Assembly: GCA_027186245.1 (NCBI GenBank) | Contig: CP114485.1 | Location: forward strand, 1,984,001-2,048,000 | Length of the DNA: 64,000 nucleotides | Direction of reading: 5' to 3' | Source of the DNA: Coriaria nepalensis | Lineage: Eukaryota; Streptophyta; Magnoliopsida; Cucurbitales; Coriariaceae | Shown: positions 47,032 through 59,378 of the stretch, one piece after another | How positions within the stretch are numbered: position 1 is the stretch's first letter | Layout: each line of letters starts with the position of its first letter | The notes under the pieces: model-generated | What the model saw: only the letters and a program-made list of their open reading frames with translations | Told to the model about the DNA's origin: nothing | The model's database searches: none | Program-made: the position numbers and the translations under genes

Positions 47032-50000
47032 GTCTTCAACAGCCGCAGAATCAACATCCTGTCGGTGATTTCTACAGGGGCCAACCACCACCACCACCGC
47101 GGCAGATGATGAGGCAGCCCTCTGCTTCCTCCTCTACTCTCGCCCCCCATGAGTATCACCACCCCCACCCTCACCATCCTCCAGGACCTGCCCCACCTCC
47201 TTACGACGGTAATTGTTGAATTTTGCTGTTTTATGATACGTTTCTTTCTCAAATTGTTTTCTTTGCTTCTCGAAAGTAAAAATGTGCTCTCTCTCTCTCT
47301 CTCTCTCTTCCAGCTCACAGTGATAGCTTCGCTGCGAAAAGAATGAGGAAGCTCACTCAGAGGAGGGCAGTTGATTATACAAGTACTGTAGTGAGATACA
47401 TGCAGGTAATTCTTTGTTATACAGTGATTTTTTCTACTTCCTGGGTTTGAATGCGTATGGTGACTACCACACATTTCCCTTCTTTATTATATTAGGTAAT
47501 ACATTTTTGTTTCTGCAGGTTCGTATGTGGCAAAGAGATTCAAGGGATAGGACGGTGTTGCAACCGACCCCTGCAGCAGCTATTGATGTTAGTGATCATT
47601 ATGAAAATGATTAGTTAAAGAAGCTGGTGGTTATTTTCTAATTAGTGTAAAAGACAGTCTTAGCTGTGTACGTTATTTGGTCTTTGTTGATTCTTGCTGT
47701 AGGTATTACCGGCTGTTGCCTATTCAGATAATCCATCTACTGGCTTTGCTGGAAAGTTTGTTCATACATCTTTAAACAAAAATCGCTGTTCCATCAACCG
47801 GGTTTTGGTAAGTCATATTATTACAGATTTCTTTAAGTTGAGGTAGATAGTTTATTTTGACCATTTCCTCATATCAACTGGGTTTCGGTAAGTCATATTA
47901 TTACAGATTTCTTTAAGTTGAGATAGATAGTTTATTTTGACCATTTCCTCATCTGGCGGGTTTTTAACCTCTTCTTTTATTCCTTAAGGTCTTGATATTC
48001 ATTGATTCATGGAGAAGTGATTTATTCCGTGTCACATAATTGTGAGACTCATTATATATTCTGATACATGCCGGGATTTCTCTTCTTTCAAAGTGGACTC
48101 CTACAGGGAGGCGTCTTATTACAGGATCACAAAGTGGGGAATTCACCCTTTGGAATGGACAGTCATTCAATTTCGAGATGATTCTTCAGGTATATATTTC
48201 TGTGAAGTAACTTTTATTTCATATCAAATGACTGTAAAACTGAGGGTTTCAAAATTATTTATCTTCAGGCCCATGATCAAGCAATCAGGTCTATGGTATG
48301 GAGTCACAATGACAATTGGATGGTCTCCGGTGATGATGGAGGCGCTATAAAGTAATGATCTTTTGATATAGTAATCATTTCGTGCTGTTTTTATCATATT
48401 TTCAAATTTTGTTTCACTTTATTTCGTCTATATAAATATGTATAGTTAGAACAGATTTTGGTGATACCCACTTGATGTATCTGAGTAGGTATTGGCAAAA
48501 CAACATGAACAATGTAAAGGCCAATAAAACAGCTCATAAAGAATCAGTTCGAGACTTAAGGTGGGTATTTGACTAATTATAACTTTGAATATGATCATTT
48601 CATCCATTTAAATACAGTAATAAAAGTCTTCTCTGACCAGCTTCTGTAGGACAGATTTAAAGTTCTGTTCCTGTTCTGACGATACTACCGTTAAAGTTTG
48701 GGATTTTGCACGTTGCCAGGAAGAGCGATCATTATCTGGTAATGTGTTTGAATCCTCAAATGATTTAAGATTGGACATTATGAAGAAGATGGCATATTGT
48801 AGCGTGTGCCCATGTTGTGGTTTAAATGCTGCACGTGTTTGTGTTCTCTGTTTGTTAAGATTCCTTGAAGTAACCTAAGAGCGTTTAATGTGTATTTTAA
48901 ACCCAGGCAGGCCATGGTTGGGATGTGAAAAGTGTTGACTGGCACCCTACAAAATCTCTGCTAGTTTCAGGTTTCTGCTTTCTTGCTCTTGATGATTTAT
49001 GTTGAATTCTGGTTGTAGACCCTAGAGTCATACTTATTGGTACTTCTTGGAATTTGAGCAGGTGGCAAAGATAACCTTGTGAAACTCTGGGATGCTAAAA
49101 CAGGGAAAGAGCTTTGTTCGTTGTGAGTACATTAATATTGTGGCTGTTAAACCTGACTTTAGTTTATTTGTTTTGTTAATTATCTGAACATTGGATATAT
49201 ATTCCAGCCATGGCCACAAAAATACTGTTCTCTGTGTCAAGTGGAATCAAAATGGTAACTGGGTGCTGACTGCTTCAAAGGATCAAATCATAAAGGTGAT
49301 TGACTTATTCCTTTGGTATGTGATTCAAATCAAAAGATCAGGCTCCAGGCAATCTGGGCATAAAACTTGAGATGTTAGGATGGTGGGTTTGGTTATGACA
49401 TGAACATGGTTTCTCTGACATTTTATAACACAACAAAGATACATGTAGGAAACTATAATGCTTTCGTATAGTATAAATTTATTTATTAAAATTTGAAATG
49501 GTCTACCATATGGTGTAGATCTAGCTAGATTCTATACAATTTGAGCATCATAGATGAAGATATTAATAATTTTCTCGCTCATAGTTTTTTCTGTCGTTTT
49601 GCCTTGGAGTTGCAGCTTTACGACATTAGGGCTATGAAGGAGCTTGAATCTTTTCGTGGACATAAGAAGGATGTGACAGGTATGTGATGCTTCTCTTAGA
49701 GTGTTAAACTTTCCTTCGCTTTTCTGAACATGGGCTCATGAGAGTATCAAAATGCCATTCATACTTTTGGATCTTGCGACTTTAGTATCTCATGTTTGCG
49801 GTCCCATATCTATATTTCCTTCAAAATTTTATCTTTCAAGGGTCGATCAAAACTCTAAGGCACACTATATGGATTGAGAATTACACATGATGCATTTAAT
49901 CTTGTACTTGTAGCCTTGGCTTGGCATCCATTCCATGAAGAGTACTTTGTTAGTGGGAGTTATGATGGGTCCATTTTCCATTGGCTTGTTGGGTAAGTAT

Positions 50001-51961
50001 ATCCAGATTAAAGCACTTAGTTGTATTTCCAGTTTTGTATACATTCTGAAGATAGATATACAGACATTCATGGACTGTTTTTTGGTTTATGGATGTTTTG
50101 TTTTAATCGGTGGATCTTTTTTTTACATTTCATGGAAGGCCTTTCTGGCTTCTGTGAAGATTTTTAACAAGGAAGATAGGTGGCACCATCAGATTCTACA
50201 CTATCACTCCAATGTTTTTCTATGAGGAGATGTGTCCCCTTCATTTAAAAACCTAAAGGATTCTTGAAGGAAGGATTTTCCCTGAAATTTTTTATGAATA
50301 TGTCACGAGTAAAATGACATATTTATAGTTATTTTTTCTATAATTGATGGAGGTTTTGCACATTGAAGGACTGAACCAGAGAACTCTTTTCTTTTCTTTT
50401 TTTCCCTTCTTCATTACTCTGTTAGATATCCTCGCTGGTTTGTATTAACATTCTTTCTTTTTATTAGCTGGTGGAAGTATTTCCATCTGGGTCTGTAAAC
50501 CTATTGTTACAATTATTCTCATCTTTACAGGCTTGAAACTCCTCAGGTCGAAATTACCAATGCACATGATAATAGTGTGTGGGATCTTGCATGGCATCCT
50601 ATTGGATATCTTCTTTGCAGGTAAGCATAAATATTGTGTTTTGTTGGGTTGGGGTTTTGCATTTTTCTGTTCATTAGTAATGTATTGTCTAAAGTACACC
50701 TAAGCTGCTTTTGGAGTGTTCTTCCTCAAGATGTCTGCCAATTGTTCCAATCTTTCTGGTTTCTAAAATACAACATTTTCCTCTACAGTGGCAGCCATGA
50801 TCATACAACCAAGTTCTGGTGCAGAAATAGGCCAGGAGACACTGCTTCTGATAAATTTAACATGGTTCAGAACCAAGGTTCGAAAAAACAGAATTGGAAA
50901 TAGGAATCACAAATTATGTTGGTTTATTTTATAGAAATGAGTTTGTAGACTAAAGTTTGCGCTAGTATGTTTGTGTACCAGGTTATGGTGAGCAAAATCC
51001 TGCTCTTGCAGGGCGTATGGGCAGTAATTTCCCCATGCCCGACACTCCAACTACACCTGGACCATTTCCTCCTGGGTTGAATCGAAATGAGGGTACAATA
51101 CCTGGCATTGGAGCTGCAATGCCATTATCCCTTCCATCTCTTGATGGAACAGCTCAGGGCGAGCAAAAACAACCTCACCAAGTTTCCATGCCGCATGGGG
51201 CTCCTCCTCTTCCACCTGGCCCACATCCCTCCCTTCTTGTCGCCAACCAGCAGCAGCAAACGTATCAACAAAATCCTCAGCAGTTCCCACATCACCAGGG
51301 CCCTCAACAAATGGGTCCCCCATTGTCCATGCCACCTCAGAACATGCAGCAGTTGCAGCCACCATCCCATTTCCCCATGTTGCCACAAACACATTTACCT
51401 CGTCCACCTCAAATGCCTCCTTCCGGTATGCCCTCACAAATCCCGCCATCCATGCAAGGGCCTTCCTCAGTACCTTCTTCGCTTCCCTTGCAAATGCCTG
51501 GTGGTCCCATGGGGATGCAAGGAACTATGAATCAGATGGTTCCTATGATGCAACAAGGCCATTTTATGGGCATGAATCCTATGCACTCGGGATCCCTACA
51601 AAACACCGGAGCACCCCCTCAGGGACAAGGTTTTCAGAATGGCCTGCCAAATATGCAGGGCCCCCCCAATGCCAGCGGGGCCCAAATGTATCCGCAAGGT
51701 GGTGCATTCAATAGGGGACCTGCTGGACAAATGCCAATGATGTCAGGCTATAACTCATACCAGGTTAGGAATTAATATTACTATAACAATGTAGAATTAC
51801 AGCTGTTTGTCGAATTGGTCGTGCTGCATGATAACTTGCTATTTATATAATCTTAGTTGAGGGACACTGCTAATGTTACATCTCTGTTTCTACAGTCTGG
51901 GAATCAACCTGGTATGCCTCCGCCAGGGCCTCCACAGCCACATTCACAAACACCTCAGTAG
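46965..51961 (+). CDS. FY: Polyadenylation factor FY (WDR33/Pfs2 homologue)
   Basis: Seventeen exons: 46965-47208, 47314-47405, 47519-47587, 47703-47807, 48094-48189, 48269-48351, 48489-48560, 48641-48738, 48911-48970, 49062-49122, 49208-49295, 49616-49679, 49914-49992, 50531-50620, 50789-50877, 50982-51763 and 51896-51961, giving 745 residues. The N-terminus is rich in Gln and Pro (about ten consecutive Gln from residue 12). Seven WD40 repeats follow (for example [38 protein letters not shown]), then a Pro/Gln/Met-rich tail with a PPLPP motif. FY is a nuclear subunit of the cleavage and polyadenylation complex that reads the AAUAAA signal; in Arabidopsis its PPLP motifs bind the WW domain of FCA to repress FLC. 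Exon 4's donor is duplicated 80 bp downstream. Confidence 0.95.
47793..47952 (+). repeat. 80 bp tandem duplication over the FY exon 4 donor
   Basis: Units 47793-47872 and 47873-47952 differ at three of 80 positions. Each carries the exon end, a GGTAAGTCATATT donor and the first part of the intron. True splicing uses the first donor at 47808; the second at 47888 is a decoy. Confidence 0.95.
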
Positions 51962-52548
51962 ACAATTTTTGCCTTGGGCATATTTGCGGCAGCCTTTCTT
52001 CTTTCTCTCTCTTTATTATTGTTTTTCTTGAAGTTAGTTTCTTCTTTCCCTAAATATGCCTTCGATGTATGACCTCTGATTTGAACGTTCATCTGAAAAG
52101 GTTTTAAGGATCACGTTAAGACATCTTTTGAGAAAATAGGGACTGATCTGGGGAATAACTGATAATATAGGGATTAAAAATGCAAGAGGCAGTGAAACGA
52201 AAAAAAATAGACTTGAGCTTTCAGGAACAGCTTCCTTTAAAACGACGTGGTTTTCACATTAAACGCAGAAGTGCAATGCATAAAACGGCCTACGATTTTG
52301 GTAGCGATTCCAAATCGCTACGTACATACCACCACCTGATGGTTATTACTCGGTGGTCCTTTTGAGCTTTCACGCTACTAACTCCACCCCTGAGCTCCCA
52401 TTTTCCTTCTTCCACTCTCTGAGAATTTCTCCGTTTCGCTTATTCAATGGATGCGAGTTATGAGCTGTATGTGTAGAATCTAGATCCACATCATCTGTAA
52501 AATCTAATTTGCTTAGCAGAAGCTGTTCAAGATCTGCTTTCGTTACAG
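51962..52548. other. Spacer between FY and SEC12-like gene
   Basis: FY 3' UTR to about 52150, then short spacer and the SEC12-like leader from about 52390. No gene or repeat is seen. Confidence 0.55.
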
Positions 52549-55531
52549 ATGGGGAAGAACAAGGAGTTGGACGCGCGCAATTACCAGAAGTACGGCGTCC
52601 CTTTTTACACTGTTGCTTGGGTTCCCTCCAATGCCATCAAGCTCCAGCACGAATCTCAGGAGTCGAACAAGGATGCCGATCAATCCGACGATCACGTTTC
52701 TAAGGACAGCGATGAATCGTCTTGTGACTCGAAAACGACCTCCGCTGAATACTACGCTGCCTTTGCTGGCGGTGGTGGAGAAGGGCGAAGCGGCATCCCG
52801 AACGCCGTACTTCTTGTTCACTTTGATTTTGCGTCCAATTCGCTCTCTGAACATCCCGTAAATATTATTTCTCTCTTTCTCTTATATATCTATTTTTTGT
52901 GTTTTGATACATGAATTCCTACGTTGCAGTGAATTTGGATAAATTTTCCTTATTGTGTTGCGAAATTAGAGCAGCAAAGATGTTTCATGCTTATGATATC
53001 TATTACAGTGTGTTATGAACATGACCGTGTGATCCCCAGCTGTCGTTGTATGTATAGTAAGATCAATGTCCAACACAAAATTTGTCTTAGACAATCTTCC
53101 AATTTTATCTACTTAGTTTTGCTTGTAAATTTCACGTACTTCAGGTGTCAACTCCAAATGAGAATCTCACTTTTCATGTACGCATTTCACAATATAGGTT
53201 GCAAAATGTGGAACTGGTTCTGATTTGCCTTACAGAATGACTATACACCCAGGCGAAGATGGCTTGATTTGTTCTTTACCAAAAAGTTGCAGGTACTGTG
53301 CCAAGGTGTTCTCTCTTAATATTTCCAGTCTTCCTCCATTTATTCATCTTTAACAACTGAGACTACTGTTCTGTTATTTAGTATTTATTTGTATTAATTG
53401 ATATTGTGCTTCTTTGGTGCAGATTGTTTGAATGGGATGGAGAAAAGAACAGTGATAGCGACAAATTGGGTGTAAAGTTGTCTGAGAAAGTGCTCTCCCA
53501 TTTGGAGGATGTTGGACAACAGTTAGCATTGGCATTTAACGGTGATGGCTCTTTGCTTGCTACTGGTGGGGAGGTACTGAACATCCCATTTTTTCGTTTA
53601 ATAAAATAAAATTTAGTGGCTCTGTGACTTGGTGTGGAAAGAGCCCGTGAGAGGTGGCAAAAAAGAACAATATTTACAATGATGGTGGACCCATCCTTTA
53701 GAAGTGCTGGTTTAGTCAGAATCAGTTGATAGCCAAAACAAATACACTTATTACCAGAAGAAGCACACCTTATGATTCGCTGGTTTTATGCAGTACAGGA
53801 TGGCAATTTAAGGGTCTTCAAGTGGCCTAGCATGGAAATTATTTTAAATGAGACTGGTGCTCATACTTCTGTGAAGGACTTAGATTTCAGGTTTGCCAGT
53901 GATAGTTTCATTAATTTAGAACTGAATGTGCTAACCTCTGTGTAGGATACATTTGCACACACATCCATGTATATATGTGTATTTATTCAGATGCGTTAGA
54001 GCTGCTGTTGTATCGAGCTACTTGTCACCAATCTAACTTTTTTATTCGTAATGAATTTTCTGCTGAAGGGCTGGCTTGATTTTGCAGTTCTGATGGGAAA
54101 TATCTGGTCTCCGTGGGTGGTCCATGTAGGGTATGGGATGTGACTTCATCAAAAGTTGTAGCTTCTCTACCTAAGGAAAATGTGAGCAATCGATCAGATT
54201 ACTTCCCTAAAGATTTAATTATTTTCCAATTTTTTGTATGTGGCACATTCGGTGCCATTCTTTGTGGATTTAGTTGATACATATTTTTACGCTTGGTACA
54301 TCATATCTAAGGAAGACCTTGAATATCAACAACCTAATTATCCTGTATGAAAGATTACAACAATCTGAATGGTAGAGCAACTCATTTAGTAGTGAGACAC
54401 CGAGATCTCCATATTGGATGAATGTATCGGAATTTGCAAAATCCTAACCCTATTCTTTATGCTTTGTCCTTTGCTGTGTACCGTAGGTGCTCTTACTTAT
54501 TTGATTGCTCCTTATGACAATGCAGGATGAGAGGTTTGTCTCATGCAGATTTTCTCATTCCAATGATGGGGATTCTGTTCTATATACTGCCATGGTAACA
54601 GGTAAAAGTATTCTATTTCGAAGCTCTTCTGTGACTTTCTAGAACAGATATCGTCTTATTTTACTCTGTGATTCACTGAGGTAGATGAGAATTGAATTTG
54701 CATAGGTAAAGGTGGGTGCATTGTGACGTGGAACGTAACTACATGGAAGAGGATAAGTTCAAAGCTTATAGTCCGTGATGCTATTTGCGCAACCAGTGTT
54801 TCTGCTGATGGAAAGCTCCTTGCATGGTACTATTCTGCCCTTCATTGGTTTCTCAAAGTCCATGACTTGGCTTTAAAATAGGGGACTTTTTCCTTTGTTA
54901 GAATTGGCTATTACGCTTGTAATTTCTGAACCTTCACAAAATTTAATCTCCTTGTTATTGATTCATTTGCAGTGGGACAACTCAAGGAGATATTGTGATC
55001 ATAAATTCAACAAGTATGAGGGTTCAGCAGGCACTTAGAAAAGCTCACCTTGGTTTAGTAACGGCATTGTCTTTCTCACACGATTCAAGGTTGCAAAGCA
55101 ACATAAACTGTACAATTATGCATCAGTATTGTTATAAACAAACTAATTGTGAAGAATCGTTTTTCAAATTAGGGCTTTGGCGTCTGCTTCCATGGACTCA
55201 AGTGCAAGGGTAACTATAATTGAGAATGAAAAGGAAAAAGGTAGCTGCCACTCGATTCTATCACTTTTATCCTCCTATTCAATTAACTATCACTCCAATG
55301 CTTACTTCAACTTGTTGAGCCTAGGAGACACAGAATGAGACCTGACTTGAAAAGCTTATTGTTCTCACTTCTCATATAGTGGCAGGGGTTGAATGGGGAA
55401 CGACTTCTAATTTAATTCGACATTTCTGGATTTGTTTTGTAGGAGGGCTGAACTTGTGGGTTATCATCTTCATCATTATATTTGCGATTGCTGCATATAT
55501 CATCAAGAATGGAGGAAACCTTAGCTTATAA
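52549..55531 (+). CDS. SEC12-like WD40 protein (STL2P/PHF1 type)
   Basis: Ten exons: 52549-52857, 53198-53292, 53423-53573, 53799-53890, 54088-54181, 54526-54601, 54706-54826, 54973-55089, 55173-55240 and 55443-55531, giving 403 residues. The N-terminus has KYGVPFYTVAWVP, then AGGGGEGRSGIPNAVLL, the K-loop type region characteristic of SEC12. WD40-like blades follow (GQQLALAFNGDGSLLATGG, VKDLDFSSDGKYLVSVGG, HLGLVTALSFSHDS), and a C-terminal membrane anchor (LWVIIFIIIFAIAAYII) leaves a few lumenal residues. SEC12 is the ER exchange factor that loads SAR1 to start COPII vesicles; the relative PHF1 instead helps phosphate transporters leave the ER. The sequence alone does not tell me which. Confidence 0.92.
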
Positions 55532-56050
55532 GATAGAGGCTCTATCTCATTACTGTATCAAATTGGAATACGATAGAGCTAGAGCTGCCAAAATGTTCCC
55601 ATTGAGGAAGGGCATGAAGATCACTGTACCCAATGAAAGCCGGACAGCGGCGAGCAAATTGGTTTTGATCTGAGAAAGTCTCAATAGAGTTTGTATCCTG
55701 CTATCATATATAAACATATATTATAGAGTCCCCGGAAGAACTATTATGGTTTATTTTAAGGTGGGTTGCTTTGCGCAACTTAAACACAGATTACATAATT
55801 ATTCATAGACCCAAAACTTACTGCTGTGAAATGATAAATTCGTATTGATTTTGTGCATGTAATGATGTTGAGGACTGTCAAGATCATTTATTTTATGGTA
55901 AGATAATCAAAATACACCTGACTCGCACCGACTTTCACCGTGTAAGAAAGAAGCCTCTACGACTCAACTTCAACATTCCCGCCAAGAAAGAAAATAAAAA
56001 CGGCGAGTCCTTAAGATTTCGCCTTTCGATTCAAACTCATCGACTCTCAA
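55532..56050. other. Spacer between SEC12-like and PPR genes
   Basis: The SEC12-like 3' UTR, which includes an open stretch to 55673 overlapping the end of the gene in another frame, then the PPR leader. No gene is supported. Confidence 0.55.
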
Positions 56051-57721
56051 ATGGGCCTCTCTCGATTCCTTACTTCATTGCAGAAGACATCTACAGCGCC
56101 ATCCCGTCTCTTCTTTTCATCATCTTCATCGTTATCTCCTCGCCATCAAAATGGTTTAATAAGATCACTTTCTACTTCAGTAAGTTCCGTCAGTAATGGG
56201 ACCTCCGTTTCCAGTTCAATGGTCCAAGTTGGAAGCTCGAGCTGGTCTCTTGATCAATGTTGTAACTTGCACGGATCAACTGCTGGTGATGTGGAACAGA
56301 TTTCTGCACCTATCGAGGCCGTTGAGGAGAACTCAGATGCAGCAAGTAGAAAAATAGCTCAAGACTCAGAAAAAATCTGCAAATTGCTGTCGAACAACTC
56401 TAAATCTTCTAGCATTCAGTCTTTGTTAGATGGCGCTTCAGTGGAGGCATCGCCTGCTCTAGTTGCTGAGGTCTTGAAGAAACTGAGCAATGCGGGTCTT
56501 CTCGCACTCTCGTTCTTTAGATGGGCAGAGAAGCGTGAAGGATTTCATTACAACACGGAGAGCTATAACGCTTTGATCGAGGCACTCGGTAAAATCAAGC
56601 AGTTCAAAATGATTTGGAATTTGGTGAACGAAATGAAACGCAGAGGATTGTTAAGCAAAGAGACTTTTGCATTGATCTCGAGAAGATATGCTCGAGCTCG
56701 GAAGGTAAAAGAATCCATAGACGCATTCGAGAAGATGGAGAAATTCGGGATGATGCTAGAAGTCTCTGATTTCAACAGACTGATTGATACTTTATGTAAA
56801 TCAAGAAACGTAGAGAACGCACAGAAGGTGTTCGATGAAATGACACAGAAAAGATTCAAACCTGATATCAAGTCTTACACAATCCTGTTAGAAGGATGGG
56901 GTCAAGAACGTAATTCACTGCAGTTGAACGAGGTTTTCCGTGAAATGAAGGATGATGGATTTCAACCAGATGTGGTCACATTTGGTATACTTATCAATGC
57001 TTATTGTAAAGCAAGGAAAATTAACGAAGCGCTCGAATTGTTTAACCAAATGGAGTCCAAGAACATCAAGCCATCTCCTCACATCTTCTGTACTTTGATC
57101 AACAGTTTAGGTTCCGAGAAGAGATTAAAAGAAGCATTAAAATTCTTCGAAAAATCGTTGTCAAGTGGTTTTCCTCCAGAAGCACCTACTTACAATGCTC
57201 TCGTGGGAGCTTACTGCTGGTCAATGAACATGGCTGAAGCATATAAGATCATAGACGAGATGAGAAAATCTGGCATGGGTCCCAATTCGAGAACTTACGA
57301 CATCATCCTGCATCACTTGATAAAGGCAAGAAGAACAAAAGAGGCATATTCTGTTTTCCAGAGAATGTGTAGTGAGCCGGAGTGTGAACCAAGTGTGAGC
57401 ACATATGACATCGTCGTGAGGATGTTCTGTAATGAGGATCGGGTCGATATGGCGATTAAGGTTTGGGATCGGATGAGGGGGCAAGGTTTGCTGCCCGGAA
57501 TGCACATGTTCTGTTCGATTGTTAATAGTCTATGTCATGAGAATAAGGTGGATGATGCCTGTAGATACTTTGAAGAGATGTTGGATGTTGGTATTAGGCC
57601 GCCTGGGCCTATGTTTAGTACTTTGAAACAAGCTTTGATTGACGAAGGGAGAAATGATACTGCTTTGATTTTAGCTGCTAAGCTCGATAAGTTACGGAAA
57701 TCGCCATTGGTCGGTCGATGA
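56051..57721 (+). CDS. P-class pentatricopeptide repeat protein, likely mitochondrial
   Basis: Intronless, 556 residues, similar to the Arabidopsis At1g71060 type. The first 60 or so residues are rich in Ser and Arg and free of acidic residues (GLSRFLTSLQKTSTAPSRLF), as in an organelle transit peptide. From about residue 165 there are about ten consecutive 34-36 residue P-type motifs, for example FNRLIDTLCKSRNVENAQKV, FGILINAYCKARKINEALEL and YNALVGAYCWSMNMAEAYKI. There is no E, DYW or SMR domain, so RNA editing by itself is not expected; P-class proteins usually stabilise, splice or help translate a specific organelle transcript. The target is unknown. Confidence 0.93.
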   Translation: MGLSRFLTSLQKTSTAPSRLFFSSSSSLSPRHQNGLIRSLSTSVSSVSNGTSVSSSMVQVGSSSWSLDQCCNLHGSTAGDVEQISAPIEAVEENSDAASRKIAQDSEKICKLLSNNSKSSSIQSLLDGASVEASPALVAEVLKKLSNAGLLALSFFRWAEKREGFHYNTESYNALIEALGKIKQFKMIWNLVNEMKRRGLLSKETFALISRRYARARKVKESIDAFEKMEKFGMMLEVSDFNRLIDTLCKSRNVENAQKVFDEMTQKRFKPDIKSYTILLEGWGQERNSLQLNEVFREMKDDGFQPDVVTFGILINAYCKARKINEALELFNQMESKNIKPSPHIFCTLINSLGSEKRLKEALKFFEKSLSSGFPPEAPTYNALVGAYCWSMNMAEAYKIIDEMRKSGMGPNSRTYDIILHHLIKARRTKEAYSVFQRMCSEPECEPSVSTYDIVVRMFCNEDRVDMAIKVWDRMRGQGLLPGMHMFCSIVNSLCHENKVDDACRYFEEMLDVGIRPPGPMFSTLKQALIDEGRNDTALILAAKLDKLRKSPLVGR

Positions 57722-59378
57722 TTACTAGGATGTAATCAGGAACTTAAGCAGTTGATTCTATATAATGTTGATTTCGAGATCATCATATACAACTCTTTTT
57801 TACCCATAAGCAAAAGTCTGGTAATAATCATATGAGAGTTGAATGGCCGTTACTATTTATGTTTTAAGCATAGTCAGTTTCTATTCCTAATCATAATTAG
57901 CCATTCATATTAATGTGGCAATTTCAAACAAATTTGAATATTTTGTAACTGTGGATTAATCTTTTAATAATATTATCAAATATTTATCATTAAATTATAT
58001 AAAATACACCGACTAATAATTGCACCGAATATTTACTCGAATAGTCTCGGTTTCAAATGAAATTATACTTAGAGTCCTTTTCTCTCTCAAGTATTGAAAG
58101 ATTACCATACTACCCCCGTCCCTTCATTCGGTTTTAGAAGTGTAAGTCGATGTGGTCAATATAGTCTTTCTTTATTGGACAGAAAAAACAATTAAAAAAA
58201 AAAAGAAAAAAGGAAAATAATATTGGGGCTTCTACATGCAAAACCAGACTCCTCAGTCCCACACAAACGTCACAAACAAACAAAGGGCGACTCTCACTGT
58301 TGGAGAGGGAGAGGGAGAGGGAGAGGAAAAAAAAGAAAGGCTCTAGAAAAATTCAAACGTCTTCCATTTTGGGGAAAATCAAAAGATTTGTTGCATATAT
58401 TTGGTGCGTAATTATATTTCTCTTTTTATTTTATTTTATATTGTTTTGCTTTTAAAGGCCTTGGTTTCTTCTTCAGCTACATTTCAGCGATGATACCCAT
58501 TTGGTTCTGGTTTCTTTCTTGTGTTGTTCAACGGGGTTTTTGATTGTAGGGTTTTGGAGCTGAGAGTGTGACCTTTTCTGTGTTTTATTATTATTATTAT
58601 TTATATTGCTTTCCTGCATTTTCATGTCCGATGTTTCGTTTCTGAGAAGCTGCTTATAAGCTCGAACGAAGTGAAAAAGGCGAGCTGGTTTTATGCATTT
58701 TGTGTCTGTGCAGTGGTGTTTGATCATTGACCTGCTTTTTTGTTTTAGCGGGGAGTTTGAAGGGGTAGATAATGTGGGTTATGTATGATTTTCCTTTTAA
58801 CATGTGTCAAACTAATCTTCTTCGTCTCTGTGTTTAAGGGGTTTAATTAGAGTGTTATATATCTAACATTTTGCAAGGCAAGCAGAAGCCAGGGCAAAAA
58901 CTCAGGTAACTTTCTTCTTCCCTCTTTGCATGTTCATTTATGGTGCTGGTTGGTTGCTGGGAATGTGGCTGGAAATTGAAGCCTAATTTCTTCTAGATGG
59001 GCTGTGCTTCATTTTCCTATAACTGGAATATTTGAAGCGTAAAATGTGGAAAGTCTTTCTCACTCCTTCCCCTTAGTTCAAGAGATCAGAGGGCCAGACT
59101 CTTGACTCTTACTTTTCCGAGTTAAATATGTTCCCTGCATTTTATCTACTCTACAGGGTATCTACACTTCTTTCAACGTTTGTAGTTAAATGACTTAAAC
59201 TAACGTGTTACAAAGTAGTTCACGATACTTTTATTTTGGTAAGAAATTGGAGTTTCTTTTCTTACTTTAAGTTTTTATTTTTATTTTTTCTGCAACCCGC
59301 ATGATGTACATTGTCTTGCATTGACGTGAATATTGGGCTTTTTGTTGCAGTATTATTTAAGTGTTACAAGCTAAAGAT
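57722..59378. other. Spacer and NRPE1 leader
   Basis: PPR 3' UTR, an AT-rich middle, then a (GGGAGA)n run at about 58299-58326 in a likely leader exon. At least one leader intron ends at the acceptor TTGTTGCAG (59350), 28 bases before the NRPE1 ATG. No other gene seen. Confidence 0.5.

Noticed and set aside
46950..47474. 174-codon minus-strand frame rich in Leu
   Set aside because: Antisense of the FY poly-Gln/Pro exon 1 and a CT-rich intron.
51051..51449. 132-codon minus-strand frame
   Set aside because: Antisense shadow of the Pro/Gln-rich FY tail.
55482..55673. 63-codon frame overlapping the end of the SEC12-like gene
   Set aside because: Different frame from the gene, no family; 3' UTR.
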